A stretch of 64,000 nt of DNA from Brevibacterium epidermidis NBRC 14811 (GCF_001570805.1 NZ_BCSJ01000010.1:1-64000); one strand, 5' to 3'. Positions 24,244 to 34,895 are shown, counted from the first letter of the stretch. Notes: a model not told the origin generated them from the letters alone. Program-made: numbers and translations.

Positions 24244-25820
24244 AGGGGGATGTTACCGTGCTTGCGCGCGGGAGCGTCGACGTGCTTGTTCTTCAGCGCA
24301 CGCAGGGAGCGCACGATCCGGCTGCGGGTCTCGCTCGGCTTGATGACGGCGTCGATGTAGCCTTCCTCAGCAGCCAGATACGGGTTGAGCAGCGCATCCT
24401 CGTAGTCCTGGATGAGTTCGGCACGTGCGGCCTCGACGTCCTCTCCGGCCTCTTCGACGGCCTTGAGCTTGCGGCGGTAGACGATGTTCGCCGCACCCTG
24501 GGCGCCCATGACCGCGATCTGCGCGCTCGGCCAGGCGAGGTTGATATCGGCACCGAGCTGCTTCGAGCCCATCACGCAGTACGCGCCGCCGTAGGCCTTG
24601 CGGGTGATGAGGGTGACGAGCGGAACGGTGGCCTCACCGTAGGCGTAGATGAGCTTGGCGCCACGGCGGATGATGCCGCCGTACTCCTGATCGGTGCCCG
24701 GCAGGAACCCGGGCACATCGACGAAGGTGAGGATCGGCAGGTTGAAGGCATCGCAGAGGCGCACGAAGCGCGCGGCCTTCTCCGAAGCATCGATGTCGAG
24801 CGTGCCGGCCAGCTGCATGGGCTGGTTGGCGATGATGCCGACGCTGACGCCCTCGACGCGGCCGAAGCCGGTGACGACGTTCGGGGCGAAGAGTTCCGAG
24901 ACCTGCAGGAATTCGCCGTCGTCGAGGATTGTGGTGATGACGTCGAGGATGTCGTAGGGCTGCGCAGGCGAATCCGGCATGAGCGTATCCAGTGCCTCGT
25001 CCTCGGGCGTCAGCGACAGGTCGGACTCGAACTCGTCGGAATCGGCCGGGTCGAGGTTGTTCTGCGGCAGGAATGAGAGCAGATCGCGTACATAGTTGAG
25101 CGCATCGTCCTCGTCGGAGGCCAAGTAGTGGGCGTTTCCGGACACGGTGTTGTTCGTCCGTCCGCCGCCGAGCTCCTCATGGCCGACAGATTCGCCGGTG
25201 ACGGTCTTGATGACGTCGGGACCGGTGATGTACATGTGGCTGATCTGGTCGACCATGACGGTGACGTCGGTCAGAGCGGGGGAGTACACGGCGCCGCCGG
25301 CCGAGGGGCCCATGATCAGCGAGATCTGCGGGATCACGCCGGACGAGGCGACATTGAGGCGGAAGATCTCTGCGAAGAGCGCAATCGATCCCACACCTTC
25401 CTGGATGCGGGCGCCGCCGGAGTCGTTGATGCCGATGATCGGGCAGCCGAGCTTGAGCGCGAGCTTCTGCACCTTGACGATCTTGCGTCCGTTCGCTTCG
25501 GCCAGGGATCCGCCGAGGACGGTGAAGTCGTGGGCGAAGACCGCGACGGTCTTGCCTTCGATAGTTCCCAGGCCGCAGACAACTCCGTCACCGTCGGGGC
25601 GGTTGTCCTGCATCCCGAACTGGTGATTGTGGTGGCGGGCGAATTCGTCGATCTCCTGGAAGGAGTCGGTGTCGAGGAGAGCCGCGATGCGTTCACGGGC
25701 GGTCTGCTTGCCGCGCTTGTGCTGGTTGTCCACCGAGCGCTGATTGCCCGTGTGGGCGGCTTCTCTGCGCTGGGTGAAAGCGTCGATGCGCTCGGCTGTG
25801 GTCCGTGGAGTATCCGTCAT
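24240..25820 (-). CDS. accD: Acyl-CoA carboxylase beta subunit (carboxyltransferase)
   Basis: This 526-residue carboxyltransferase transfers CO2 from carboxybiotin to acetyl- or propionyl-CoA. Features are [16 protein letters not shown] near the N-terminus, [19 protein letters not shown], the oxyanion-hole segments [12 protein letters not shown] and [13 protein letters not shown], and a C-terminal [17 protein letters not shown]. It is similar to AccD5/PccB. The biotin ligase gene is divergent, and an AccE-like gene overlaps its stop. No biotin carboxylase alpha gene is in the window. The start at 25820 has GGAGG close upstream. Confidence 0.93.
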   Translation of the reverse strand: MTDTPRTTAERIDAFTQRREAAHTGNQRSVDNQHKRGKQTARERIAALLDTDSFQEIDEFARHHNHQFGMQDNRPDGDGVVCGLGTIEGKTVAVFAHDFTVLGGSLAEANGRKIVKVQKLALKLGCPIIGINDSGGARIQEGVGSIALFAEIFRLNVASSGVIPQISLIMGPSAGGAVYSPALTDVTVMVDQISHMYITGPDVIKTVTGESVGHEELGGGRTNNTVSGNAHYLASDEDDALNYVRDLLSFLPQNNLDPADSDEFESDLSLTPEDEALDTLMPDSPAQPYDILDVITTILDDGEFLQVSELFAPNVVTGFGRVEGVSVGIIANQPMQLAGTLDIDASEKAARFVRLCDAFNLPILTFVDVPGFLPGTDQEYGGIIRRGAKLIYAYGEATVPLVTLITRKAYGGAYCVMGSKQLGADINLAWPSAQIAVMGAQGAANIVYRRKLKAVEEAGEDVEAARAELIQDYEDALLNPYLAAEEGYIDAVIKPSETRSRIVRSLRALKNKHVDAPARKHGNIPL

Positions 25821-25887
25821 GCCTCCACAATAACGATGACGTGAGACTTCGTTGTGCACTCTCACCAAAAGAATCTAGAGTGGACTG

Positions 25888-26757
25888 GTGAACAGCCAAC
25901 ACAATTCTCTTCTCGTCGACGTCGACTCAGTGCGCCGCACCGCTGCGGACCGAGGACTCACGCTCCCACCGCTGATCTGGGACGATACGTGCACGTCGAC
26001 GAATGACGAACTCGCGCAGTTGGTCCGGGAGGGCGCCGCCGGTTCACCCGTGCCCGAATTCACCGTTCGCGGCACTGATTTCCAAAACGCCGGACATGGC
26101 CGTCTGGGCCGAACCTGGACGGTGCCGGCCCGCCGGTCGCTGACCTGGTCGATCCTGCTCACACCCCCGGCCGGATTCTCCCAGTGGGGATGGATCCCGC
26201 TCATCGCCGGTGAAGCCGTGCATTCCGCCGTCGCCGAGGCGGGGGTGACCGCTGCGATCAAGTGGCCCAACGATGTGCTCACCGTTGAAGGAAAGAAGCT
26301 GTGCGGAATCCTCGCGCGTGTCGAACCCCTGTCCAGCGGCCCGAAGATCGTGTTGGGGATGGGGCTGAACACTCGGTTGGAGCCCGCGGATCTGCCGCGA
26401 GAGGACGCGAGTTCCCTGGCGATCGAAACCGGAGTCGACGGTTCAGAAATTGATCATGAAGCGTTGCTAGTGTCGATTCTGAGCACATTGATCCCTTGCT
26501 ACAGAGAGCTGGTCGAGTATGGAGATGAGGATTTCCGCGACAGCCGCACGGCGCAGAGAGTGCGTGATCATATGGTGACGCTCGGGTCCAGGGTTCGTGT
26601 GGAGAAGCCCGATGGCACCGACATCATCGGCACCGCCACGGGGCTGGACTCCGGAGCCGACCTCATCATCGACGACCGGGTGTCGCTGAGCGCCGGAGAC
26701 GTCCATCATCTGCGTCCTGCCGCATCACCGACAGCTCCGGAGAGGAGCGATCGCTGA
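25888..26757 (+). CDS. birA: Biotin--[acetyl-CoA-carboxylase] ligase
   Basis: This 289-residue enzyme attaches biotin to the carrier domain of acyl-CoA carboxylase. Conserved marks are DDTCTSTNDEL, GHGRLGRTWTVP (the biotinyl-AMP loop), AIKWPNDVL and KLCGILAR. It has no N-terminal DNA-binding domain, so it is a monofunctional group I ligase. The GTG start is at 25888. It is divergent from accD with 67 bases between, matching the accD5-birA layout of other actinobacteria, and its stop overlaps the cyclase start (TGATG), so the two are co-translated. Confidence 0.93.
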   Translation: MNSQHNSLLVDVDSVRRTAADRGLTLPPLIWDDTCTSTNDELAQLVREGAAGSPVPEFTVRGTDFQNAGHGRLGRTWTVPARRSLTWSILLTPPAGFSQWGWIPLIAGEAVHSAVAEAGVTAAIKWPNDVLTVEGKKLCGILARVEPLSSGPKIVLGMGLNTRLEPADLPREDASSLAIETGVDGSEIDHEALLVSILSTLIPCYRELVEYGDEDFRDSRTAQRVRDHMVTLGSRVRVEKPDGTDIIGTATGLDSGADLIIDDRVSLSAGDVHHLRPAASPTAPERSDR

Positions 26758-28355
26758 TGGCGGTTTCGGACTTTACCGCCGGATTCGACATCGTCGAACC
26801 GGACAAGCTGGGCACACCCGAGGTCGGATCTCAGCCCGTGTCAGAGAATCCGTCCGATTCCGATCATGCGACGAGGTCGACTCCACAGGAGGACGGTGGG
26901 ACCTCGTCCCGCGCCGAGGCGGACGTTCGTTCCGCGGACACCCTCGCTGACGAGGACGCCGAGTCGAATGCGAACGAGCTGTTCGACGGGGCCGGAGGCG
27001 ACGACGAACCCGTCGGCAGCCTGACCGGATCCGCTCCTCAGGCAGGAGAGGTCGGCGCAGAACTCGCCGACGAAGTGACGGCCGGTCCTGACACAGCCTC
27101 AAAGAACGCAGCCTCCGAGCGCGAAGCCTCAGCGGACGCGGGTTCTGCCGACGCGGAACCGGGAGTCGACGTCGACGAGGACTTCTTCAGCGGGCTGCGT
27201 GAGGACCCGCGCACCACGGCGTTGCCGATCATCGACGAAGACGAGGTCGACGATGCTTTCGATGACGATGGCCCCGACTTCGACGACACGATCTATGAGA
27301 CCCGCACCGCGGCCGAACGACTCGAAGAGATCCTGCTCGACGGCAAACGCGTCCTCGACCGTAGGGAGGCAGCGAAACTCGGCGGAATCTCCACGGTCTC
27401 GGCGCGGAAGATGTGGCGTGCCCTCGGAATGTCGCAGGCGAAGCCGACGGACAAAGCCTACACCGTCAGCGATGCTCATGCCCTGCGGATCTGGGCCAAA
27501 CCCGTCGCCGACGGACTCATCGACCAGACCACCGCACTGTCTCTGGCGCGGGCGATCGGACAGACGACGGACCGTCTCGTCGTCTGGCAGATGGAGACCC
27601 TCGTCGAGTTCCTCTCCGAAGAGAAGGGGCTGACCGATCCGGAAGCACGCCGGGACGCCCTGGCCGTCGTCGAAGAGATGATCGACCCGCTGCAGAAGAT
27701 GCTCACCTACTCCTGGCGACGCAACCTCGCCGACGTCATGGGTCGACTCAACGTCAACGTCTCCGACGGACTGGCCATGGACAACCGGCAGGGCTGGTAC
27801 GACTCGTCGATGCCGTTGGCCCGCGCCGTCGGATTCATCGACCTCGTCTCCTTCACCCGACTGTCACAGAAGATGGAGCCCAGGCAGCTGGCGGACATGG
27901 TTCAGGAATTCCAGGGCATGGCCTACAATATCGTCGCCACCGGCGGCGGACGGGTCATCAAGACCGTCGGCGACGAAGTGTTCTTCGCCGCCTCGACTCC
28001 ACTGGCCGGAGCCGAGATCGCCATGACTCTGATGGAGCGCGTCACCGCGGCCGAAGACCTGCCCCAAGCACGAGTCGGCTTCGTTTGGGGCCGGGTACTC
28101 TCCCGCCTCGGCGATATCTTCGGCTCCAGTGTCAACCTCGCCGCACGCCTGACGGCCGTGGCGGATCCCGGAACGATCTTCACCGACGAGGAGACCGCAC
28201 GAGTGCTCTCGGCCTCGGACGACTACGTCTTCGAACCCCGCGATTCGATTTCGCTGCACGGACTCGGTGAGACCTCTATCGGTGAGATGAAACGCGGCAC
28301 CGCGGCCCAGATGCGCCTCGACCTCGACGATGAACCCGAGAACTCGGACCACTGA
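26757..28355 (+). CDS. Class III adenylate cyclase with long acidic N-terminus
   Basis: This 532-residue protein would make cAMP. The first about 175 residues are acidic and low complexity (Ser/Asp/Glu/Ala), predicted disordered. A helical regulatory part follows (about 185-340; KRVLDRREAAKLGGIS and a Rv1264-like autoinhibitory style), then the catalytic domain with metal Asp362 (GFIDLVSF) and Asp406 (KTVGDEVFF), the adenine-specifying Lys402 and the NLAARL transition-state region. No membrane helix is present. It overlaps birA and ends at a strong terminator hairpin. It resembles mycobacterial Rv2212/Rv1264, where the N-terminal domain senses pH or fatty acids; the signal here is not known. 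Confidence 0.88.
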   Translation: MAVSDFTAGFDIVEPDKLGTPEVGSQPVSENPSDSDHATRSTPQEDGGTSSRAEADVRSADTLADEDAESNANELFDGAGGDDEPVGSLTGSAPQAGEVGAELADEVTAGPDTASKNAASEREASADAGSADAEPGVDVDEDFFSGLREDPRTTALPIIDEDEVDDAFDDDGPDFDDTIYETRTAAERLEEILLDGKRVLDRREAAKLGGISTVSARKMWRALGMSQAKPTDKAYTVSDAHALRIWAKPVADGLIDQTTALSLARAIGQTTDRLVVWQMETLVEFLSEEKGLTDPEARRDALAVVEEMIDPLQKMLTYSWRRNLADVMGRLNVNVSDGLAMDNRQGWYDSSMPLARAVGFIDLVSFTRLSQKMEPRQLADMVQEFQGMAYNIVATGGGRVIKTVGDEVFFAASTPLAGAEIAMTLMERVTAAEDLPQARVGFVWGRVLSRLGDIFGSSVNLAARLTAVADPGTIFTDEETARVLSASDDYVFEPRDSISLHGLGETSIGEMKRGTAAQMRLDLDDEPENSDH

Positions 28356-28380
28356 CCTGACAGCGCCGGCGATAGACAGC

Positions 28381-28408
28381 TGAGCCCAGCACCGAGGTGC
28401 TGGGCTCA
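28381..28408. terminator. Terminator hairpin between convergent cyclase and topoisomerase genes
   Basis: The arms TGAGCCCAGCACC and GGTGCTGGGCTCA are perfectly complementary around a very short centre, followed by AATTGTTG. It can serve both the cyclase on the plus strand and the topoisomerase gene on the minus strand. Confidence 0.8.
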
Positions 28409-28479
28409 ATTGTTGAAACGAACTGCTGGTCGGTCTCTTCGACCGGAGCCTGCTGGTCGTCCGGATAGGACCCAAAAGG

Positions 28480-31242
28480 TCAGAACAGCGCGGAGTCGTC
28501 GTCTCCGTCGTCATCATCGTCGTGGGAGACTATGACGGCACCTTCGGTGTCGAACTTCGACCGCGCGATCTCATCCTTGGCTTCATCGAGGTCGAGATCG
28601 AGTTCATCGAGACTCGTCGCAAGCCCTTGTTGTCCGCGCCCTGCCTTCCCGGCTGATCGTTTCGTCCCGGACTTCGCCGTCTTCGCTGCGGAGTCGGTCG
28701 CGGAATCCGCGGTCGCCTCGGCGTCGGCAGAACCATCGGCAGAGCCATCGTCGGCCGCTGGGGAATGATCAGCGGATTCGGCGCCGCCGAGGCGGGGCAG
28801 AGTTCCGATGACATCGATCTTCGACTCCAGCGGCGATCCCGTCCCGTCGCGACGGGACAGTTCGGCCGGGAGCGTGCGTGCACCGCCTGCGGAAGCGGCG
28901 GCCTGCGGAGAATCGCCGACCCAGGCCAGCGACAGTTCGGTCTCGCCCTTGAGGAACTTGTGGGCACGGACCCCCGAGGTGGCTCGGCCCTTGGTCGGGA
29001 ACTCGGAGAACTCGCTGACCTTGATCGAGGACGACGGTGCACCGTAGAAGTTCTCACCGCTGGCGATCGTGACGACCGCGAAGCTGCCGAGCTCGGCATC
29101 CGCGGCACCGTCCTCGTCGGTCTTCGCGGCCTTCGGGGTCATTCCGAAGAAGATCACCTTCGCGTCGGCGGCGACCTTGATTCCGGCCACACCGGAGGCG
29201 GTCCACCCCTGTGCGCGCAGACCGGAAGCGTCGAAGGCGAGCAGCTGGGCATTCGAGGTCACGAACACGGAGAGAGAATCGTCGATGTCCTCGGGCTGAG
29301 CGACGCCGACGACGGAGTCCTTGCCCTTGAGGGTGATGGCTTCCCATTCGTTCTTATTCGGTCGACCGGCCACGGACACTCTCTTGACGACGCCTCCGGC
29401 GGTGCCGAGGACGAATTCGCGGTCGAGGTCGACCAGGCCGATGATCTTCTCGTTCTTCTCCAGAGCCGCGTATTCGGCGATCTTCACTCCGCCGGCGACA
29501 TTGGGCCGTGCCGCAGCCGGCGGCAGGGCGGGCAGATCGACGACGTCGACCATGTGCAGGCGACCGGTCGTGGTGATGGCACCGACCTTGCCCTGAGTGG
29601 TGGTGACGATCTCCGAGACAAGCGCGTCGTGGCTGGAGCGTCGGCCCTCGCGTGCCAGGGGAGCGGCATCGGAGGTGCGCGCAATGCGTCCCGACGTCGA
29701 CAGCAGGACTCGGCAGGGGGAGTCGGCGATCTTGAGGTTCGCCGGGGCCTTCTTGCCCTTGGCGCTCAGTTCCTTCATCGAGCCTTCGATGAGGACGGTG
29801 CGTCGCGGTGAGCCGATGATCTCGGCCGTGGACTCGAGTTCGGTGGCGACGAGCTCACGCAGCTTCGCCTCATCGGCCAGCAGCGATTCGAGGTAGTCGA
29901 TCTTCTTCTTCAACTCGTCGCGCTCGGCCTCGAGCTCGAGGCGGGAGAACTTCGTGAGCCGACGCAGCTGCAGATCGAGGATGTAGGTCGCCTGCAGCTC
30001 GGAGAGCTCGAAGACGTCCATGAGGCGGGTGCGTGCCGTGGCCGCATCATCCGAGGAGCGGATGAGCTGGATGACCTCATCGATGTCGAGGATCGCAATG
30101 AGCAGACCTTCGACGAGGTGGAGCCGATCCTTGGCCTTGCGCAGCTGGAAGATCGTGCGCCGGCGCACCACGTCGATGCGGTGGGAGAGGTAGACCATGA
30201 GCAGCTCGCGCAGCCCCAGGGTCCGCGGCTGCCCGTCGACGAGGCAGACGTTGTTGATGCTGAAGGACTCCTCGAGCGGAGTCTGGCGGTAGAGCTCGGC
30301 GAGCACCGCTTCGGGGTTGAAGCCGTTCTTGATGCCGATGACCAGACGCATTCCGTTCTTGCGATCCGAATAGTCATCGATCGAGGCGATTCCGGACAGC
30401 TTCTTCGCACCGACCGCGTCCTTGACCTTGGACACAACTTTCTCCGGCCCCACGAGGTAGGGCAGTTCGGTGACGACGATTCCCTTGCGGCGGGCACTGA
30501 TGTTCTCGACGGACACGGTGGCGCGGGTGCGGAACGTGCCGCGACCGGTCTCGTAAGCCTCGCGCACTCCGTCGAGGCCGATGATCCGCCCGCCGGTGGG
30601 CAGATCGGGCCCGGGGATGAAGCGCATGAGCTCCGAGAGTCCGGCTTCGGGATTGCGGATGAGGTGGGCGCAGGCGGCGATGACCTCGCCGGGATTGTGC
30701 GGGGCCATGTTCGTGGCCATACCCACGGCGATACCGGAGGCGCCGTTGATGAGCAGGTTCGGGAACGCGCTGGGCAGGACCTCTGGCTGGGTCAGAGTGT
30801 TGTCGTAGTTCGGCACGAAGTCGACGACGTCTTCGTCGAGGCCCGCGATCATGTGCATCGACGCTGTCGTCAGCCGAGCCTCGGTATAGCGAGGGGCAGC
30901 AGGGCCGTCATCGAGGGAGCCGAAGTTGCCGTGGCCGTCGACCAGGGGCACACGCATGATGAAGCTCTGGCTCAGACGCACCAGTGCGTCGTAGATCGCG
31001 GAGTCGCCGTGCGGGTGCAGCTTGCCCATGACATCGCCGACGATGCGCGAGGACTTCACATGACCGCGCTCGGGCCGCAGCCCCATGTCACCCATCTGGT
31101 AGACGATGCGACGCTGGACGGGTTTGAGACCGTCCCTGGCATCAGGCAGGGCGCGGGAGTGGATGACCGAGACCGCGTATTCGAGGAACGAACTCTCCAT
31201 CTCTGAAGAGACGTCGACATCGATGACTCTGCCTTCGGGCAT
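28480..31242 (-). CDS. parC: DNA topoisomerase IV subunit A (ParC-like)
   Basis: This 920-residue type IIA topoisomerase subunit has the breakage-reunion domain with catalytic Tyr119 ([10 protein letters not shown]), a winged-helix segment with [10 protein letters not shown] (quinolone-region Ser81, and Asp85), and a C-terminal beta-propeller domain. The GyrA box (QRRGGKG type) is absent, so it is topoisomerase IV rather than gyrase. The final about 130 residues form an Asp/Ser/Ala-rich tail including [19 protein letters not shown]. The start is set at [10 protein letters not shown], with AGGAG eight bases upstream. The parE partner is not in the window. Confidence 0.9.
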   Translation of the reverse strand: MPEGRVIDVDVSSEMESSFLEYAVSVIHSRALPDARDGLKPVQRRIVYQMGDMGLRPERGHVKSSRIVGDVMGKLHPHGDSAIYDALVRLSQSFIMRVPLVDGHGNFGSLDDGPAAPRYTEARLTTASMHMIAGLDEDVVDFVPNYDNTLTQPEVLPSAFPNLLINGASGIAVGMATNMAPHNPGEVIAACAHLIRNPEAGLSELMRFIPGPDLPTGGRIIGLDGVREAYETGRGTFRTRATVSVENISARRKGIVVTELPYLVGPEKVVSKVKDAVGAKKLSGIASIDDYSDRKNGMRLVIGIKNGFNPEAVLAELYRQTPLEESFSINNVCLVDGQPRTLGLRELLMVYLSHRIDVVRRRTIFQLRKAKDRLHLVEGLLIAILDIDEVIQLIRSSDDAATARTRLMDVFELSELQATYILDLQLRRLTKFSRLELEAERDELKKKIDYLESLLADEAKLRELVATELESTAEIIGSPRRTVLIEGSMKELSAKGKKAPANLKIADSPCRVLLSTSGRIARTSDAAPLAREGRRSSHDALVSEIVTTTQGKVGAITTTGRLHMVDVVDLPALPPAAARPNVAGGVKIAEYAALEKNEKIIGLVDLDREFVLGTAGGVVKRVSVAGRPNKNEWEAITLKGKDSVVGVAQPEDIDDSLSVFVTSNAQLLAFDASGLRAQGWTASGVAGIKVAADAKVIFFGMTPKAAKTDEDGAADAELGSFAVVTIASGENFYGAPSSSIKVSEFSEFPTKGRATSGVRAHKFLKGETELSLAWVGDSPQAAASAGGARTLPAELSRRDGTGSPLESKIDVIGTLPRLGGAESADHSPAADDGSADGSADAEATADSATDSAAKTAKSGTKRSAGKAGRGQQGLATSLDELDLDLDEAKDEIARSKFDTEGAVIVSHDDDDDGDDDSALF

Positions 31243-31264
31243 GGAACTCCTTTGACGCACGAAC

Positions 31265-31279
31265 TGTTCGATTCGAACA
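31265..31279. promoter_or_regulatory. Palindrome in topoisomerase IV promoter
   Basis: TGTTCGATTCGAACA is a perfect palindrome 22 bases upstream of the parC ATG. The spacing does not match a LexA box (CGAAC and GTTCG face outward), so the binding protein is unknown. Confidence 0.35.
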
Positions 31280-31390
31280 CCCGCCCGCGCCGAAGCCTTG
31301 ACCTCAGTGGGGGAGGGCACCCGTCGATTCTAGCGTTCGATTTGCGCTCTCCGGCTCAATCGAGTGTTCCCGGAGGGTCCGTGTCGGAGT

Positions 31391-31945
31391 TCAGGCCCCT
31401 TCGCGGCTGCCGCGCAGCCACTTGAAGAACGCCTTGAGGTACGACTCGACATTTGAGCGATCTGCCGTGCCGGCGACGAGTTCGCTGAACATCATGCCCG
31501 CAACCGAGCTGTTGACCTTCTCCGCAAATTCGGCGTCGATGCCGGCGAAGCGCATGATGAATTCCTTGATCGCGCGGAGGTTCTTCTCCTTGGCGATCAC
31601 GGCCTCGGGCGGCAGCGCCGGATCCAGGCTGAGCATCATCATCGTGTAGAACCGGTTGCGGTCCGTGGTCAGCCAGTTCATGCAGAAGTCGATGGCGACT
31701 TCGATGGCATCGGCATCCGGAGCCCGCACGAGCTCCGGCAGGCGTTCGAGCTGCTGGGAGTTCAACTCGCCGATGCGCTCCATGATTCCAGTGATCAGGG
31801 CATCGCGGGTGCGGTAGACATTCGATGTCGACCCCACCGGGAGTTCGGCCAGTGCATCGACTGCCCTGTGGGTGAGTCCACGGACTCCTTGTTCGGCGAC
31901 TACGGCGATCGCGGAGTCGGTGACGACGTCTCTGCGCGAAATCAT
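31391..31945 (-). CDS. TetR family transcriptional regulator
   Basis: This 184-residue regulator has an N-terminal TetR fold (VVAEQGVRGLTHRAVDALAELPVGS then SNVYRTRDALITGIMERI) and a helical C-terminal domain (MNWLTTDRNRFYTMMMLSL). It is transcribed in the same direction as the topoisomerase gene, but 148 bases separate them. Its promoter region holds several short palindromes that are candidate operators. The effector is unknown. Confidence 0.85.
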   Translation of the reverse strand: MISRRDVVTDSAIAVVAEQGVRGLTHRAVDALAELPVGSTSNVYRTRDALITGIMERIGELNSQQLERLPELVRAPDADAIEVAIDFCMNWLTTDRNRFYTMMMLSLDPALPPEAVIAKEKNLRAIKEFIMRFAGIDAEFAEKVNSSVAGMMFSELVAGTADRSNVESYLKAFFKWLRGSREGA

Positions 31946-32026
31946 GACTGTGAGGCCTCGCTCTCATGGGACACCCGCTGTTCACGGACGCCTGGGACGG
32001 TGGATGGCCAGTGACTGGCCACAGAA

Positions 32027-32048
32027 AGTGGCCGCCGAAGCGGCCACT
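32027..32048. terminator. Hairpin downstream of acetyltransferase/synthetase gene
   Basis: AGTGGCCGC and GCGGCCACT pair around a CGAA tetraloop. On the minus strand it is followed by CTTTCTG, which is a weak tail, so termination of the upstream acetyltransferase gene is likely but not certain. Confidence 0.45.
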
Positions 32049-32127
32049 CATTAAAACACGAATTCATAACATTTCGTGGTGAACGGATACAGACACTACC
32101 CGTCAAGTCTGCGAATTGGTATAGGAC

Positions 32128-32142
32128 GCGCCATTATGGCGC
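32128..32142. promoter_or_regulatory. GCGCCAT palindrome in 277-base intergenic region
   Basis: GCGCCATTATGGCGC is a perfect 15-base palindrome with a one-base centre. Together with a CACGAA/TTCGTG inverted repeat at 32057-32078 it lies upstream of the TetR gene, so either could be that regulator's operator. Confidence 0.35.
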
Positions 32143-32222
32143 CCGGGCAGTGAAATTCGAAGACAGCCTGCGGCGGGTGTGGATTCTCCTTTCAGCTGGG
32201 CGGGTCTCTTCTCTGCGTCGTC

Positions 32223-34895
32223 TCAGCTCAGCAGGCGACGGGTGCCGTCGATCCGAGTCGGGTCGCGCAGGAGGTCGACGTGGGCGCTGAGCACATGCGA
32301 CTCGGTCTCCGTGGCGACCATCGGGTGGATGACGAGTTCGAGGATCTGCGGGTGATTCTCCACCAGCACCGCCAGCCTCTCCAACACATTGCGCAGCGGT
32401 TCGATGTTCATCGGCGGCAGACCGCGATAGCCGAACAGCCTCGGTGACGCCTTGATCGACTTGATCATGTCCCCGGCCTCTTTGTCAGTGATCGGCGCGA
32501 CCCGATGAGCGACGTCTCCGAGGAGCTCCGTGGTGTCTCCCGCCAAGGAGAACGCCAGCAGCGGGCCCAACAGCGGGTCCTCTCCGGCACGCAGGACACA
32601 GGGGACTCCGTGCGGTGCCATGGCCTGAACGTCGACGAGAGGCTCCTCTTCACCGGCCAGCTGCCGGATGGTCTCCTGAATCGCGGCGAAGTCCTCGGCC
32701 AGCTCCTCGGGAGTATCGATATTCAGCCGCACACCGCCGAGCTCCATCCGGTGCCGCAGCACCTTCGTCACGGCCTTGAGGGCAACGGGATAGCCGATCT
32801 TCTCAGCCGCGGCGATGCCTTCCTCCACAGAGGAGGCCGCGATATAGGGCAGCACTTCGATTCCGTAGGCGCTGAGCAGGTCTCGGACGTCGTTGCGTTC
32901 GAGCCGGACGGGGGTGCCCGGCTGCGCTCCTTCGAGGGCGGAGTCGATGATCGCCCGCACCTTCTTGTCGTCGATATCGTCGAGCTCGGTGTACCGGCCG
33001 TGATCGGCGGCCCTCCACCGGGCGTAGTCCGTGGCCCGAGCCAGAGCCCAGACAGCATCTTCGGGGCCGATGTAGCTGGGGACGGTGCGGGAGACCCGGT
33101 TGCCTTCATCATCGGTGAGGTACGTGGTCAGTTCGTCCTGGACGCCGTGGATCCCGAGGAAGCACGCGACCGTAGTCTTTCCGGATCGTGCCGCGGATTC
33201 TGACAGCAGTCCGGCGATCTCGGTCTCCTCCGCACCGGACGACGGGGTGAAGGTGACGATGACCGAATCGACATCGTCGCGGGCATACATCGCATCGAGT
33301 TCGATCCGGAAGGTCTCCGTATCGACCTCGGGGTGCAGTGACACAGGTTCGGTGTCGACTCGCAGCCCCTCGGAGCGGGCACGCTGCATGAGCAGTGTGC
33401 TCATCGCCGCGGAGTTGCCGATGACCCCGACGCGCCTGCCTGCCGGCAGCTTCTGCGTCGAGAACACCTGGGCGAGGTCGAAGAGCTGGTGGATCGTGTC
33501 CGCGCGGATCACTCCCGCCTGTTCGAGCACCTGGTCGAGGGTGTTCGGTGCCAGGGACGAGGTGCGCACGATATGCCCGGGCGGCAGTTCCCGGCCCGTG
33601 AGGTCGGATTTGATGACGACGACGGGTTTGACGCGGGAGACGCGGCGGGCGATGCGCGAGAACTTGCGCGGGTTGCCGATGGATTCGAGATAGAGGCCGA
33701 CGGTCTTCGTGGCCGGATCCTCCTCCCAGTACTGAAGGAGGTCGTTGCCGGAGAGGTCGGCTCGGTTTCCGGCGGAGACGAACGTGGAGATGCCTAGTCC
33801 TCGGCTCTTCGCCGCCGCGAGCAGTGCGGTGCCGAGGGCTCCGGACTGGCTGAAGAGTCCGAGAGTTCCCGAGGCGGGGAGGAACGGGGCCAGTGAGGCG
33901 TTGAGAGAGATGTCGGAGGCCTCGTTGACGAGCCCGAAGGAGTTCGGCCCGACCACGCGCATTCCGTAGGCACGGGAGGTCGCGACCATCCGTCGCTGGA
34001 GCTCGGCGCCTTCGGGGCCGGTCTCGGCGAATCCGGAGGAGATGACGAGCACGGCCTTGACCCCGTGCACGGCGCAGTCCTTGACCACCTCGGTGACGGA
34101 TTCGGCCGGAACGGCGATGACCGCGAGGTCGGCCTTGCCCGGCAGGTCGGCGAGGCTCGGATACGCCTGGACCCCGGCGATCTGATCGGCTTCGGGGTGG
34201 ACGACCCACAGGTCGCCGGCGAAGTTCGCGGCCGTGATGTTGCGGATGAGCAGATGGCCGGTGGAGTTGCGTTTGCGGCTGGCGCCGATCACCGCCACCG
34301 AGGTGGGGTGGAGGACCGTGCGCACGCTCAGGGCCTCGGCCCTGTGCTCCCGAGAAGCCTGCACCTCGATGGACCGTGCCGTGGGGTCGATGTCGAACTG
34401 CACGGCCACGACGCCGTCGTCGAAACCGCGGGAGACCTCGTAGCCGGCGGCCTGGAAGACCTGCAGCATCGAACGGTTCTGGGGGAGCACCTCGGCGGTG
34501 AATCGCTGGATTCCCGACTCGCGTGCGGCCGCGGCCAGGTGCTCGAGGAGGATTGAGCCGACCCCGCGACCCTGGTGGGCGTCGGCGATGTTGAAGGCCA
34601 CTTCGGCCTCGGTGTCGTTGAGTCGATCGAAGCGGCCGACGCCGATGATGTCATCGCCGATGAGCATGATCAGCGCCACTCGGTCGCGGTGGTCGACGTT
34701 GACGAAGCGGTCGAGGTCGCGCTGGGGGAGCCGGGGCAGCGGAGCGAAGAAGCGCAGATAGACGGACTCGGGCGACTGGGCCTCGTGCATGCGGGCCAGA
34801 GCGGCGGAATCGTCAGGGGTGATCGGACGCAGATGGGCGGTGCCGCCGTCGCGGAGGACGACATCGGCTTCCCACCCGGCAGGATAGTTTTCCAT
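32223..34895 (-). CDS. GNAT acetyltransferase fused to NDP-forming acyl-CoA synthetase (Pat-like)
   Basis: This 890-residue fusion has an N-terminal GNAT domain (about 15-165, with VAFNIADAHQGRGVGSILLEHL as the acetyl-CoA loop region, quoted here only as HQGRGVGSILLEHL), then a CoA-binding domain (VAVIGASRKRNSTGHLL), a succinyl-CoA ligase-like domain and a C-terminal ATP-grasp domain. Proteins of this type acetylate lysines in acyl-CoA synthetases and other metabolic enzymes, with the synthetase half usually sensing or being inactive. The start at 34895 (MENYPAGWEADVVLRDG) opens the GNAT domain; the frame extends to 34982 without family sequence. It is divergent from the DUF5998 gene. Confidence 0.85.
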   Translation of the reverse strand: MENYPAGWEADVVLRDGGTAHLRPITPDDSAALARMHEAQSPESVYLRFFAPLPRLPQRDLDRFVNVDHRDRVALIMLIGDDIIGVGRFDRLNDTEAEVAFNIADAHQGRGVGSILLEHLAAAARESGIQRFTAEVLPQNRSMLQVFQAAGYEVSRGFDDGVVAVQFDIDPTARSIEVQASREHRAEALSVRTVLHPTSVAVIGASRKRNSTGHLLIRNITAANFAGDLWVVHPEADQIAGVQAYPSLADLPGKADLAVIAVPAESVTEVVKDCAVHGVKAVLVISSGFAETGPEGAELQRRMVATSRAYGMRVVGPNSFGLVNEASDISLNASLAPFLPASGTLGLFSQSGALGTALLAAAKSRGLGISTFVSAGNRADLSGNDLLQYWEEDPATKTVGLYLESIGNPRKFSRIARRVSRVKPVVVIKSDLTGRELPPGHIVRTSSLAPNTLDQVLEQAGVIRADTIHQLFDLAQVFSTQKLPAGRRVGVIGNSAAMSTLLMQRARSEGLRVDTEPVSLHPEVDTETFRIELDAMYARDDVDSVIVTFTPSSGAEETEIAGLLSESAARSGKTTVACFLGIHGVQDELTTYLTDDEGNRVSRTVPSYIGPEDAVWALARATDYARWRAADHGRYTELDDIDDKKVRAIIDSALEGAQPGTPVRLERNDVRDLLSAYGIEVLPYIAASSVEEGIAAAEKIGYPVALKAVTKVLRHRMELGGVRLNIDTPEELAEDFAAIQETIRQLAGEEEPLVDVQAMAPHGVPCVLRAGEDPLLGPLLAFSLAGDTTELLGDVAHRVAPITDKEAGDMIKSIKASPRLFGYRGLPPMNIEPLRNVLERLAVLVENHPQILELVIHPMVATETESHVLSAHVDLLRDPTRIDGTRRLLS

